A stretch of 64,000 nt of DNA from Haliclona indistincta (GCA_964017065.1 OZ024786.1:12223596-12287595); one strand, 5' to 3'. Shown: positions 45,523-57,470, counted from the stretch's first letter. The notes: a model not told the origin generated them from the letters alone. Numbers and translations: made by a program.

Positions 45523-46468
45523 TTCCTATATTAGGGAGGCACGGTAGTGACTCCGGGATGAACGAGAAACAAGATGGCAGCTACATACAATGTATTAGCG
45601 TTCAAACGCTGATATTTCGCCTGGTGACGAATTTTATACGTCCATAGACACTTAGGAGATTGCTCGAAATTGTTACTAAAGTGACGAACCTGGAAGCGGT
45701 GAAAATCGAGTTTCGTCATCTTCGTTTTCTTCTTCTTTCTTCAACTCGCCTAGCGCCTCTACGCGAGCAGTGCCGAGACCAAAACACCCACGAACAGTCG
45801 TGAAATTCTCATGGCATGTGCCTTTTGAAGTTTGTTTTTAGCGTAACGACGATATAAATTCAGCGATTTCTCGATCGTGATCCATTGTCAGCTTAGTGTT
45901 AGACGCCATTATTGTGATTGCGCACCAAGCAGTGGCTAGCGCACGTGACCAAGCAGCTAGAGTATCGCCGCGCCGTATGGATCAATATCACGGAGAACAC
46001 ATATACCCAGCATTTGTCTGGAGTCTTCGAAGAACGGTAAGGTCGTGTAGGATCGCCATTCTGCGCTTGCCAGATAATTATAACCGCCATATAGGTCTAC
46101 AAACAAGGGTGGGCGGGGCTCGTATGCAATGCATATATACATGCATGCGTAGGCGGCTAGGCAGAGCTGATATGTCAATTTTAGCTACAAGTTTAAGAAA
46201 AGCCATCAACAACAGCAATACTAAACTAATGTTGGAAACAAAGACTTCTCAGTACATGCATGATATTGAACTGCACTTCACTGAAAAAGAAAAAAGGACA
46301 CAAACAAGTAAATTAAAAAGATTTCTATCGAAATCAAAAGGATGTAGTGATGAAGAAATCTACCACTGGTTCACAATGTAAACCAACAAGGAACAAGCAT
46401 GGAATGGTAACACGATTGACTTGCTAACAGACCATAGATCCCTACATCAGTGGCTGTACATAAGACTA
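45523..46468. mobile_element. Non-autonomous element, family B (copy B2, one palindrome arm)
   Basis: Short hairpin at the left (tagggaggcacggtagtgactcc). The body is reverse-oriented relative to B1. It ends with one arm of the family palindrome (46313-46462). The 5' repeat of the next retroelement follows directly. Confidence 0.8.
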
Positions 46469-46469
46469 T

Positions 46470-46644
46470 TGTTACAAGCAGACTATTTTTAGAACACAAC
46501 TGCTGTGCAGTTTGTCTATTTTTATTGTAGTCACACTGTCTACCCATCATCACATGTCATTGCAGCCTTGTCTATAAATACCATGTTGTATGTATTATGA
46601 GAACAACTATTTTGTGACTACAGTGCAAATAGACTGGTCCTACA
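46470..46644 (+). repeat. Possible 5' LTR and primer-binding site
   Basis: Bounded TGTTAC...TACA and followed at 46646 by tggcgtagtcggcagg, which resembles a retrotransposon primer-binding site just upstream of a gag start. It does not match the LTR at 51421, so its assignment to the same element is unproven. Confidence 0.45.
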
Positions 46645-46659
46645 CTGGCGTAGTCGGCA

Positions 46660-48215
46660 GGATGGCGGCCCGACCTGTGGTTCTGCCTGAGTCATTCAAC
46701 GGAGACGGGAGCTGCATGGACTGATTGGCACAACCATTTCGTCAATGTAGCTACTATCAATGGATGGGAGGACGCTAACAAGCTCCTATGGCTACGGGTG
46801 AAACTGACAGGGAAAGCTCAGGCAGCGTACAAGAGGCTTCCTGAGGAAACACGTGTATCCTATGAACTGTCAGTGGATGCTCTGAAGAAACGGTTCGAAC
46901 CAGACTCCAAGAAAGAGTTGTACGCAGTACAGTTCCAGGTTCGAAACAAGAAAGCTGATGAAGGTTGGGCTAGTCTAGCTTGCTAGACCCTCAATGCTCT
47001 CTCGCTCGATGGGCGGGGTTATGGGGCGGAGCCCCGAGCGAGATCGCGATGAGGGTCTAGCCAAACCTGCAACATGATTAGTTTCTGAAATGAGTTTTGT
47101 AATCATATTCATTATTAATTACGTCACGGACATGGTGACCTCAGAGTGACGCTCAAGCCATATGTCTACAGACAACTGCGCATTTTGCAGCTCGCCCCCG
47201 CCACTTTACTACCTACCAGATGGCGATAGGACTGATCTAGGGAGAATTGTGGAAGTGATCGTCGAGGAAGACCTGAAGGACAGTTGAGAAACGTGTCTCT
47301 TCCACGAAGTACAGCTTTTGCGGCATCAGATTGCAATGGCCTTGCTTCTTGGTGACCTGAAGCAAGTATTCCGTGTTCAATAGCTCTCACGAAAAGTTGA
47401 TCGTCGGTTGGTACGCTATCGGTTGTTTTAGCTGACCATAGATTACACAGCGACTATAGCGCGGCCATATTGACTAAGTGACGAAATCAATGACGTAACG
47501 ACTTGCATTAACAAAACTCATTTCAGAAACTAATCATGTTGCAGGTTTGGCTAGACCCTCATCGAAATCTCACTCGGGGCTCCACCCCATAACCCCGCCC
47601 ATCGAGCGAGAGAGCGTTGAGGGTCTAGCAAGCTAGACTAAGGTTGGGCTGACTTCGGTGACGCTTTGTTATCTCTTGCCGAACGTGCATATCCAGAATT
47701 TAGTAACGAATTAAGCTCGCGAGCGACTGGCTCTCAACAACTACTTAACACAGCTGCAAGAGAAACCTCAACTGGCATTAGCCGTCCGACAACAGCGAAC
47801 AACAACAATGGATGCTGCTGTTAGAGTTACTCTCGAGCTGGAGTCATATACCACGACGTCGCCCAGAAGCAGCAAACACACTACCGGGCATGTAGCAGCT
47901 ACTGTACCCGACGCAGACGACCCGCTCATTCCAGCTGTGAACAGTTTTAAGGGCAAACAGGACGACCTGGGGAGGCTCGTACAAAAGCTTACCGAGTGGA
48001 TGGAGAAACTTGAAAGCAGTCGGAATAATTTCCGTCGGAACGACTATCCACGTGGACGCTCAGGGCGAAATTCAATATTTTACTCTGCGACATGGCACTG
48101 GTACGGACGGAGGTCGTGTTGATTCGAGGGAGTGCTGGATCTGTGGTGAGAAAGGACACATCTCCAGGAGCTGTCCTAATCGTCGCCGGGGTCAGGGAAA
48201 CTTCTAATCCCCGAC
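46660..48215 (+). pseudogene. Ty3/gypsy-group gag with a transposon inserted
   Basis: Start at about 46662 (MAARPVVLPESFNGDG). Conserved gag stretches are LTGKAQAAYKRLPEE, ALKKRFEPDSKKELY and, beyond the insertion at 46972-47639, DFGDALLSLAERAYPEFSNEL. A CCHC knuckle CWICGEKGHISRSC lies near 48133. A frameshift in the first 100 bp and others after 47750 make it non-functional. Confidence 0.82.
46972..47639. mobile_element. 668-bp foldback/MULE-like transposon with 11-bp target duplication
   Basis: Terminal inverted repeats of about 130 bp begin agtctagcttgctagaccct. The flanking duplication aaggttgggct lies at 46961-46971 and 47640-47650, and its removal restores the gag frame exactly. Long TIRs and a 9-11-bp duplication are typical of Mutator-like elements (inference). 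No transposase encoded. Confidence 0.9.
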
Positions 48216-48296
48216 GCTGAGAGTCGAGCGTCGGAGGGTAACATTGTTAAGACTCATAATTCTACTGTTAATGTTTATCCAGTTGATCCAGCTAAC

Positions 48297-48490
48297 TCAT
48301 TTAGAGTGGATGGTAGAATCAGTGGTAAACCAGTTTCTTTCCTGTTGGACACTGGAGCAGCTGTCTCTCTGATCCGAAAAGATAAATGGAACTCGCTGGA
48401 TATTGACTTGACAACATGGTCTAGTGATGCTCAGCTGGTCGGTGTGGATGGGAGCCCTCTGCCTGTGCATGCAGTAGTTCAAATGGAGAA
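48297..48490 (+). pseudogene. Retroelement aspartic protease
   Basis: FLLDTGAAVSLI contains the catalytic Asp-Thr-Gly, and QLVGVDGSPLPVHAVVQ follows. The frame runs into reverse-oriented integrase sequence at about 48490. Confidence 0.8.
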
Positions 48491-49545
48491 AACCCTGTAC
48501 TTGCTTGAGGAACTTCTCTATAAGCAAACAACAAATATGGTATCAACCTATCCCAATCTTTGCCCTCTTTGGTAGCAAACTTTCGCAGCATGGATTTCAA
48601 GGTTTGATTAAACCGCTCTGTCAGCCCATCAGTCTGTGGATGGTATGGCGTTGTCCTCAACGCGGTTACTTGAAGTAGGCGGTGGATCTCCTGAAGGAGT
48701 TGGGATTGAAAGTTAGTTCCTTGATCTGTTAGTATTTCTTTAGGCAATCCAACTCTAGAGAATATGTTTACTAGTTCCTCTGCCACTCTATCAGCATCAA
48801 TATTCTTCATAGGGACCGCTTCTGGATACCTGGTAGCGTAGTCGGTAACCACCAATATAATTTATATTGATGACCTCTTGCTGACCTCGGCAATGGGCCT
48901 ACTATGTCCATACCTATTCTTTGAAAGGGCTCCTCTTATTGGCAAAGGTATTAAAGGAGCACGCCTTGGTTTACGGGACCTTGTCTTATGACATACTTCA
49001 CACTGCCGACAATACTCGCCCACATCTTTATACAAAGTTGGCCAGTAAAATCTGTAAAGTAGCCTGTCTGCAGTTTTATCTCTCCCCAGATGACCCGCTA
49101 GTGGAATTTGGTGAGCTAACTCAAGCACCTTAGCTCTGCATTTTTGTGGTAACACAAGTTGCTCTATAACGACCGTCTGACCAGGTGGACTCCATTCTCG
49201 ATAGAGAATGTTGCTCTGCAAAAAGAATTTGTCTCCCGTCAGCTTTTTTTATCTAAGCGCTGTCGGTCTGTTTGCTGCAACTCGGAGAATTCCTCGGTGG
49301 CCAAATCCAGATAATGACTATCTCTAGTTTTGACTGCTGAAAACTGCTTTTGAACATCCCGCTTTTGCTGCCTTGTTAACTTCTCTTTCTGGGTACTTCA
49401 AATAAGTTATCCTGGAATGCTGCCCACCAAGCTAATTCCTCCGAGCTATTCATACTGGATTCTTTACCTTCCACTCCTGCCTCTGATATTAACAGGTCTG
49501 GATTGCTGAAAGAATCTGGAGTACATGTATGGTTGTTCAGTTCGG
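48425..49545 (-). pseudogene. Integrase core in inverted orientation
   Basis: HHCC zinc-binding domain (HLGRDKTADRLLYRFYWP...CRQCEVC) and catalytic core (VVTDYATRYPEA with the first Asp, EILTDQGTNF with the second, TPYHPQTDGLTERFNQ with the Glu). It ends at STGFSPFELL. The upstream linker (VKTRDSHYLDLATEEF) reaches to about 49545. It lies opposite to the gag-protease before it and the integrase tail after it. Confidence 0.86.
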
Positions 49546-49990
49546 GGTCCACTAGACGTGCTTAAAGAATCATGGGAGGCAAGAAAGAAGTCTTCCGAGA
49601 GTGTAGTGTCCTGACTTATGTACTATTGATGAGAGAGAGGATGGAGGCAATGGTTGAAGAAGTGCAGAAGAATTGTGAGAAGGCACAAAAGAAACAAAAA
49701 CAGTGGTATGATGAAAATGCTAGAGAGCGAGAATTTCAAGTGGGAGAATATGTGTTGGTCCTTTTGCCGGATTCCACGTAAAAGTTGTTTGCTAGGTGGC
49801 AGGGGCCATATGTAATTAAAAAGAAAGTATAGGTGATGTTGACTACCAAGTAGACATGTGGGACAAAAAGAAACGGTACAGAGTGTTACACGTTAACCTG
49901 TTAAGCAAGTGGCATGCTCCCAGTAATAATGCATATGCAGCAGAGAGGGTAGAAGAGTTTTGTGATGAAGAAATTCTAGCATGGAATGAC
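49540..49990 (+). pseudogene. Integrase C-terminal domain
   Basis: GPLDVLKESWEARKKSS, then QWYDENARERE and, after frameshifts, LFARWQGPYVIKKK and HVNLLSKWH. This is the part that should directly follow STGFSPFELL of the inverted core. It runs on into the RT region in the same orientation, i.e. integrase lies before RT. Confidence 0.82.
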
Positions 49991-49999
49991 TTCTTGGAA

Positions 50000-51396
50000 G
50001 CCGAGTTCAGTTACACTACGGGAAAGTTGAGTAAGTCCCAGAGTCAACAACTCTATTCTCTTTTGAACAGTTATGATAATGTCACCTGGAAAGACAGATT
50101 TGGTAGAACATCGCATTCATACTCCAGAGTCAGCTCGTCCTGTACACCAGCCTCCCTACAGATTGCCATATGCCTACCGAGAAGGAGTAAAAAAGGAGCT
50201 TCAAGAGATGCTCCCTGCTGAGATTATTGAACCCTCTTTAAGTGAATGGAGCTCACCCTTGGTAGTAGTTCACAAGGAAGATGGAAGCCTACGCTTATGT
50301 GTGGACTATCGCCGATTAAACACTGTTACACAACCAGACGCGTATCCCATGCCCAGGGTAGATGAGTTGTTGGATAGGCTGGGAAAAGCTATACTTATTT
50401 GTCAACTATAGACTTGGCACGTGGTTACTGGCAGGTTCCAGTGTCACCACCAGATAGATACAAGACAGCCTTTACAACACCGTTCGGATTTTTTCCAGTT
50501 TAAACGAATGCCCTTTGGTTTAAGTGGTGCTCCTGCAACTTTCCAAAGAATGATGGATCAGTTGACTAATGACAAGGAGTTCGCGGCAGCTTACATGGAC
50601 GATCTGGTGGTTTACAGTAACACTTGGGAAGAACATCTGCAGCATCTACAAGCAACTTTACAGAGGCTACAAACAGCACGATTAACAGCTAAACCTAGAA
50701 ATGTCAGTTTGCCTGTGCTGAGTGTACCTATCTGGGACACATTGATGGAGGAGGACAAGTAAAACCACTCCCATCAAAGCTTCAAGCTATACAAGATTTC
50801 CCTACACCCTCTACAAAGAAACAGGTCAGGACATTTCTGGGTTTGACGGGTTATTATCGCAGATTCATCAAGAGTTATGCTGCAATACTGTCAGAACTAA
50901 CCAGAGCCAAACAGCCAAATAATGTGAAGTGGACGTCAAAGACAGAAGAAGCATTCCGTCAGCTCAAGCTAAGTTTGTGCACAACTCCTGTTTTGAATGC
51001 CCCAAATTTTGATAGACAATTTTTGCTACAGACAGATGCCTCTGATAGAGGTGTGGAAGGAGTCTTGAGTCAAATTGATGAAGATGGAGAGGAGCATCCA
51101 GTAGCCTACTTCAGCCGTAAACTCCTTCCTAGAGAAGAAAAATATTCGACCATTGAAAAAGAGTGCTTAGCTATTAAACTAGCTACACACAATTTCCGGG
51201 TCTATCTCCTTGGACGTCAATTTGTAATTCAAACTGACCATAGAGCACTAGAATGGTTGGATAGACTGAAGGATGGAAATTCTCGCTTGACTCGTTGGAG
51301 TTTATGTCTACAACCCTATCAATTTCAAGTCGAACACCGTCCTGGTAATCACAATCAGAATGCAGATGCCCTTTCAAGAACATTTAGTATCACGTA
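50000..51396 (+). pseudogene. Reverse transcriptase and RNase H, integrase-first gypsy-type element
   Basis: RT motifs are EWSSPLVVVHKEDGSLRLCV, STIDLARGYWQVPV, RMPFGLSGAPATFQ, AAYMDDLVVYS and FLGLTGYYRRFI. RNase H has LLQTDASDRGVEGVLSQ, EKECLAIKLA, TDHRALEWL and NADALSR. At least four frameshifts (near 50100, 50390, 50490 and 50720). The C-terminal half (50843-51397) is a clean frame. Confidence 0.88.
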
Positions 51397-51420
51397 ACAT
51401 TCTAAAGAAGTGTAAAGGAG

Positions 51421-51636
51421 TGTGACAGATTACATTATTTTTACATAACTATTAACTATTAACTTGTACTGTGGTTAGACATAATGTTCATATTTAAGGC
51501 CAGTGGCCCTGATTGTATTCAGTCTGGTTCTGTGTTCTGAAAACAAGATTGTTTAACCAGCGTATCTGTCACTAGCGCTCTGCGTGGTTAGTGATACTGT
51601 GCTAGTACGAGACAAACTGCGGGACAGTTTGTCACA
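51421..51636 (+). repeat. 3' LTR
   Basis: Bounded TGTGACAG...GTTTGTCACA and preceded by a purine-rich tract (aagaagtgtaaaggag), as expected for second-strand priming. It ends exactly at the donor end of the coiled-coil exon. Confidence 0.75.
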
Positions 51637-51805
51637 CTTGCCTTTTTGTTTAAAGATCTCAACTTCTTTTTGTAGTTCTGAACTTTCCCATTTCATTTTA
51701 TCAAGTTCTTTTTCTATTTGAAAAACATCGGCTCTGTACTCTGCTTCCAGCTGTTTAATATCTTGCATTCTAGATACTTCTCTTTCCCTTAGTATCTTTT
51801 CTATA
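51637..51805 (-). CDS. Coiled-coil exon (copy 2 of 3), disrupted at its donor
   Basis: Nearly the same as 34417-34574: acceptor tttatag, EREVSRMQDIKQLEAEY...LQKEVEIFKQKGK. The donor has been replaced by the LTR end, so splicing from this exon would be lost. Confidence 0.6.
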
Positions 51806-51859
51806 AAAGAAAGCACATAACACAGCTGTTAATGAGAATCACAACTTTATATTCATTAA

Positions 51860-52410
51860 GTACAGTAGAGCAAATGTGTGAAATATTTGGCTTGAATGGA
51901 CCTGTTTAAGGTTACGGGACACACCACGCCCACTCATGAGCAAGCAGAAATGGTTGCTCGAAAGAAACACTCATAGAATCGCGCATGTTGGTTTGGCTGA
52001 ACAAAGAATTGCACATCCAGTCAGAGTAAAGACTGCACTTTGCCTTTTGCAAAAACGGTGGCTAGACGTGCTACCATAGTGCGTTACAAAGTGCACGAAG
52101 TAACGAGCAGCTTCGTCGACTAAGAAATCGAAAATCTCATTGTGGGCACTCAGTAGCACGACAAGACTTGGCAAGCAGCTAGACAGCTTAGTTATTATGG
52201 GACAGGCGGATCCTTTTTCCGGTAACAGCTTTAGTTGCCGAGTTATGTTCACATACACTTGAAAATTCGTGAAATTCTCCTGGCAGGTACCTTTTGAATT
52301 TTGTTTTTAGCGAAACGGCAATATAATTTCCACAATTTCTCGATCGTGATCCATTGTCAGCTAAGTGTTAGACGCTTTATTGCGATTGCGCAATACACAC
52401 ATGACCAAGC
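51860..52410. other. Mixed repeat fragments
   Basis: 51860-51912 matches 35524-35585. 52262-52405 is a partial extra copy of the family B body (compare 52742-52905). The minus open frame at 51971-52258 has no known motif. Confidence 0.55.
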
Positions 52411-52411
52411 A

Positions 52412-54030
52412 CTATTAGGGAGGCACGGTAGTGACTCCCTATGTAGGGTTGAACGGAAAAACAAGATGGCGGTTACATACAATGTATTAGCGTTCAAACG
52501 CTGATATTTCGCCTGGTGATGAATTTTATACGTCCAAACACACTTAGATCTGCTATCTGGCGTTGCCCCATCTTACAATACCAAGGAGATTGCTCGAAAT
52601 AGTTGCTAAAGTGACGAACCTGGAAACGGTGGAAATCAAGTTTCGTCATCTTCGTCTTCTTCTTTCTTTCTTTCTTTCTTCTTCTTTCTTTAGCGCGCCT
52701 AGCGCCTTTACGTGAGCAATGCTGAGACCAAAACACTCACGAACAGTCGTGAAATTCTCCTGGCAAGTCCCTTTTGAACTTAGTTTTTAGCGAAACGGCG
52801 ATATAAATTCTGCGATTTCTCGATCGTGTTCTATTGTCAGCTAAGTGTTAGTCGCCATTATTGTGATTGCGCAATACGCACGTGACCAAGCAGTGGTTAG
52901 CGCACATGACCAAGCACTAGCTTGAGTATCGCCGCGCCGTATCGATCGAATCTCGTTATGTACAGACTTCCTCATTACCAGGGCACTCCCTATTTTACGT
53001 CACTATGCCCTAAACCGTTTTAACACTAAGGATCGTCGTTCCAGGCGTTCTAACACTAAGGATTTCAGCAGGGAAGTTAAGTATTGGTGGAAAAAAACAT
53101 TTTTTTAACTACCTAGGAGAGACTCGAACCACCAACCTACAATCTCCCAGCCCATTGTATTAGCCTTGTAACCACGAACCGAACCACACTAAATTCGCAT
53201 TAGTTCTTTGTATTTAAATAACAAGTATTTCGTGTGTACGGGCGGGTCACGTGCTACGCGCTTTCGCATCATAACTAATAATAATTAACTAGGAGAAAGT
53301 CTGTACATAACAAGATTCGTAAGGATCACGGAGATTCAGAACACATATTTGTCAGGAGTCTTCGAAGAACGGTAAGCTCGAATAGGATCACCATTCTGCG
53401 TTTGCCAGATAATTATAACCGCTGTACAAACAAGTGCGGGCAGGGCTCATATGCACTGCATGCATGCATGCGTAGGCGAGCTGATATGTACAGCATAACA
53501 ATTATGTTTAGATACAAGTTTAAAATTGTTAATAATAAAGGAAAGCCATCAACAACAGGAAAACTAATGGTGAAAACAAAGACGGCTCAGTACATGCATG
53601 ATATTGAACTGCATTTCACTGAAAAAGAAAAAGGACACAAACAAGAACATTAAAAAGATTTCTATCGAAATCAAAAGGATGTAGGGTTGTTAAATCTACC
53701 ACTGGTCCACAATGTAAACTAACAAGGAACAAGCATGGAATGGTAACACGATTGACTTGCTAACAGACCATAGATCCCTACATCAGTGGCTGTACATGAT
53801 CAATATTTTGTCACAAGCTGAATGCAAGTCAGGTGTCAGTCAACAGCAACTAGCTGAACTAGCTATAATCAACCACAGCAGCCACTGATGTAGGGATCTA
53901 TGGTCTGTTAGCAAGTCAATCGTGTTACCATTCCATGCTTGTTCCTTGTTAGTTTACATTGTGGACCAGTGGTAGATTTAACAACCCTACATCCTTTTGA
54001 TTTCGATAGAAATCTTTTTAATTTTCTTGT
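52412..54030. mobile_element. Non-autonomous element, family B (copy B3) with a nested insertion
   Basis: Short hairpin at the left (tagggaggcacggtagtgactccct), body, then the long palindrome with arms at about 53652-53797 and 53878-54030. Interrupted by a smaller element at 52948-53319. Confidence 0.83.
52948..53319. mobile_element. About 370-bp element nested in B3, with a tRNA-like segment
   Basis: Ends gaatctcgttatgtacagact and the inverted match near 53300-53319, flanked by imperfect 8-bp repeats (tatcgatc / taaggatc). On the minus strand 53105-53190 contains ggtggttcgagtct, like a tRNA B box, but no complete cloverleaf can be drawn. A tRNA-derived SINE-like piece is possible. Confidence 0.6.
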
Positions 54031-54440
54031 AGCTAGAGTATCGGTATATGGATCACGGAGAACACATATTAGAGTCTGGAGTCTTCGAAGAACAGTAAGC
54101 TCGTCTAGGCCGATCACCATTCTGCGCTTGCCAGATAATTATAACTGCCGTATAGGTCTACAAATAAGTGTGGGCAGAGCTCGTATGCAGTGCATGCATA
54201 CATGCGTAGGTGAGCTGATATGTACAGCATAATATTAGCTGCAAGTTAAAAAATATTAAAACGCCATCAACAACAGGAAAACTAAACTAATGGTGAACAG
54301 CACTTCGTAGAAAAAGGACACAAACAAGAAAATTAGAAAGATTTCTATCGAAATCAAAAGGATGTAGGGATGAATAAAATCTACCACTGGTCCACAATGT
54401 AAACCAACAAGGAAATGGTAACACGCCTGACTGGATAATA
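54031..54440. mobile_element. Family B fragment with one truncated palindrome arm
   Basis: Repeats the B body from agagtatcggtatatggatc to a truncated arm ending near 54450. Confidence 0.7.
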
Positions 54441-54449
54441 GACCATCAT

Positions 54450-55160
54450 ACCTACTGCTGAGGGCATACGTACCCCATAGCGCACCTCCCACCGTACATT
54501 AGAGAGATTAAGATTTCGGTACGGTGAACGCTGAACAGTAAAAATCGATTTCAGAGACGTTGAGGGCGGGTCGAGCGAGTTTGTGAACGAGATTAACCAG
54601 CCTTGAGCTGAACAAAAGTTTGGCTATGTGACGTTTATCATAGACGTCAGAATCACGCATGGATCACAGAAAAGGTATAAGCAAAACCGTGGCTAGTCTA
54701 AAAAGCTCAACGAAGGTCGACTTCATTTGTAGTGCAACATTTTGTAGGCATCTGCCTCTTATGCTTACACCTTGACTGACTGTCCCAGCTTTACAGAAGG
54801 TACACTGCTCTAGAAGTTCCACATAAGCGCAAGCACAAAGCATATTCAACAGTCTTTGAAAGCTTCAAAAGCATATCTCAGCGATTTTGCAAGTAGCAAA
54901 CCGCAATTCGGTTGCCTTAAAATGTCTGACAACAGTAGGTCGACTTCGTTGGCGCAACGCATCAATACATTTCTACGAGCTCAGAATAGCTCTTCATGAA
55001 GCTAATAGAGTGTTCACTAGCGAATAAAAAGAAATAGCAATGAAACAGCCAACGTCAGTTGCTTACGCTAAAACAGCCTTCTAGTTGTCAACAACGCTGG
55101 GATCTACCGAAATAGATGAAATCTAAACTGAGGCAAAACGTGCTTTTTCTAATGTATTAT
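54450..55160. other. No recognisable gene
   Basis: Unique-looking sequence without coding or repeat signal that I can support. Confidence 0.4.
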
Positions 55161-55169
55161 AAAAGCTTG

Positions 55170-55382
55170 CCTTTTTGTTCAACTTCTTTGCGAAGCTCCT
55201 GACATTGCATTTCTTTTTCTTTCAGTTTCACTTCATACTTTCTGTAACTTTCGGATAACTTTGCTTTGTGTGCTGCTTGCAGTACACTCTCCTGTATTCC
55301 AATAGATACTTCTTTTTCCTTCAGTATCCTTTCTCTAACACTAATCATCTTCAAGCGCATTTCACTGCCTGTCTCACTTACT
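55170..55382 (-). CDS. Coiled-coil exon (copy 3 of 3, diverged)
   Basis: Acceptor ctttatag, then VSETGSEMRLKMISVRERIL and a long heptad region ending LRKEVEQKGK. The ending and length match the two other coiled-coil exons. The parent protein is unknown. Confidence 0.58.
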
Positions 55383-55458
55383 ATAAAGGAAAACAGACAC
55401 ATTACATGTACACAGCTGTTAAAAGAAAACCATGCAAGTAAAGGCTAGTTTATATATA

Positions 55459-56520
55459 ACAAGAAAATTGAAAAGATTTCTATCGAAATCAAAAGGATGT
55501 AGGGTTATGAAATCTACCACTGGTTGACAATGTAAACTAACAAGGAACAAGCATGGAATGGTAACACGATTGACTTGCTAACAGACCATAGATCCCTACA
55601 ACAGTGGCTGCTGTGGTTAACCTAGTTGCTGTTGACTGCTGACACCTGACGTGCATTCAGCTTGTGTACAGCCACTGATGTAGGGATCTACGGTCTGTTA
55701 GCAAGTCAATCGTGTTACCATTCCATGCTTGTTCCTTGTTAGTTTACATTGTGAACCATGCAGAGGTAGATTTCACAACCCTACATCCTTTTGATTTCGA
55801 TAGAAATCTTTTTAATTTTCTTGTTTGTGTCCCTTTTTAGTGCAGAGCAGTTCATCAGCTCGCCTACGCATACACGCATGCATCATGCATGAATTGCACA
55901 CGAGCCCCGCCCACACTAGTTTGTAGACCTGTACGGCGGTTATAATTATCTGGCAAGCGCAAAATAGTGATCCTATAGCTTGCCGTTTTTCGAAGACTCC
56001 AGACAGATATGTGTTCTCCGTGATCCATACAGTGCGGAGATACTCAAGCTAGTGCTTGGTCACGTGCACTAACCACTGCTTGGTCACGTGCGTATTGCGC
56101 AATCACAATAATGGCGTCTAACACTTAGCTGACAATGGATCACGATCGAGAAATCGCAGAATTTATATCGCCGTTTCGCTAAAAACTAAGTTCAAAAGGC
56201 ACAAGCCAGGAGAATTTCAAGACTGTTCGTGGGTGTTTTGGTCTCGGCACTGCCCACGTAAAAGTGCTAGGCGAGTGGAAGAAAGAAACGAAGATGCATG
56301 ACGAAACTCCGTTTCCAGGTTCGTCACTTTAGTAACAATTTTGAGCAATCTCCTTGCTACTGTAAGATGGGGCAACGCCAGAGAGCAGATTTAAGTGTCA
56401 TTGGACATATAAAATTCATCACCAGGCGAAATATCAACATTTGAATGCTAATACATTGTATGTAGCCGCCATCTTGTTTTTCCGTTCAACCCTACATAGG
56501 GAGGCACTACCGTGCCCCCC
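55459..56520. mobile_element. Non-autonomous element, family B (copy B4)
   Basis: Long palindrome at the left (arms about 55459-55612 and 55668-55825), body, and short hairpin at the right (tagggaggcactaccgtgccccccta, imperfect). Same orientation as B1. Confidence 0.83.
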
Positions 56521-56644
56521 TAATAGGATGCAGTGGCTTGCGCTACATTGCTTTGTCAATTCAAATGGCACGTATTCATTTCTCAAAACCTATAATTAAA
56601 CTATTCGGCTGTAGGGGCATGGGCGTTATTTAGAGTATAAAAAC

Positions 56645-56960
56645 AATTGTGCATGTTCCTGGTTGCAGCAATCGAGTGAGAGTAATCTAACCTACCATAG
56701 TTTGCCTCTATAAGCAACTAAAGCAATGGATCCATAGAATTGGAAAGAAGAATTTATCGCTGAATATTTCTACGCATGTATGTAATGAACACTTCGTGAA
56801 CTCTATTGAAAGTACGAAGAACATGGAACAATTAACATATCTCCATCATTAAAACTACCTTGTCTATCCACTAGCAGTCTGAAATTACCACATCGTAGAT
56901 CTTTAGTAAAACACCCTAGCAATTCTACTGCAGTGAACCCGACTAACCATGCAAGCTATA
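56645..56960 (+). pseudogene. THAP-like zinc-finger remnant
   Basis: The reading HVPGCSNR, then KQLKQWIHRIGKKN, then VCNEHFVNS follows the C2CH THAP pattern (Cys-x-Pro-Gly-Cys, conserved Trp, Cys-x2-His-Phe). A stop near 56690 and missing start make it a relic. THAP domains occur in P-element-type transposases and in host regulators; which one cannot be told. Confidence 0.5.
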
Positions 56961-57149
56961 ATATCTGCCTTTGCAAAATTACAAACGTGGGTGACAATTA
57001 ACTGTTTACAATAATACAGCCCACAAGTACATAATGCAATACTTGATGGATAAACAATTCAAGTTATTGTACTAATTCATCAAACACTAATGTTACATAC
57101 TCCACCCTTTCTTCAAAGACACCTCCAGTGGAACAAATCGGGTGTTCCA

Positions 57150-57470
57150 TTAAATCCTGGCAAAGTGACCGCCCATGAGTGTAACAAACGAATTGTTACA
57201 CGGCAAAATCCCAATGCAAATGTATGCACTAGGAGCTAAGAGTGGTACAACTGTATTGTACCACTCATGGGCAGGTCTGGCGGCAACCATAAATAAATAT
57301 CATGGCGCACAACAGGACAGTAGTGCCCGCATTGCCAACTATTTAAATAGACCACTTGGGCTATGCCCTCGTGGTATATTTTTACAACTCGATCGCAAGC
57401 TCGTGTGTACAAATCCGATGTTACACGCGGAGCCATACATTAACTATTATGTGTATAAATGTAATGTTTA
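57150..57470. repeat. Repeat-derived segment with two palindromes
   Basis: Contains gtaacaaacgaattgttac and agtggtacaactgtattgtaccact. The right part is shared with 34200-34290. The 98-codon frame on the plus strand follows the repeat and is not supported. Confidence 0.5.

Noticed and set aside
53105..53190. tRNA gene on the minus strand
   Set aside because: There is a B-box-like sequence, but the T stem and acceptor stem do not pair and no A box sits at the proper distance.
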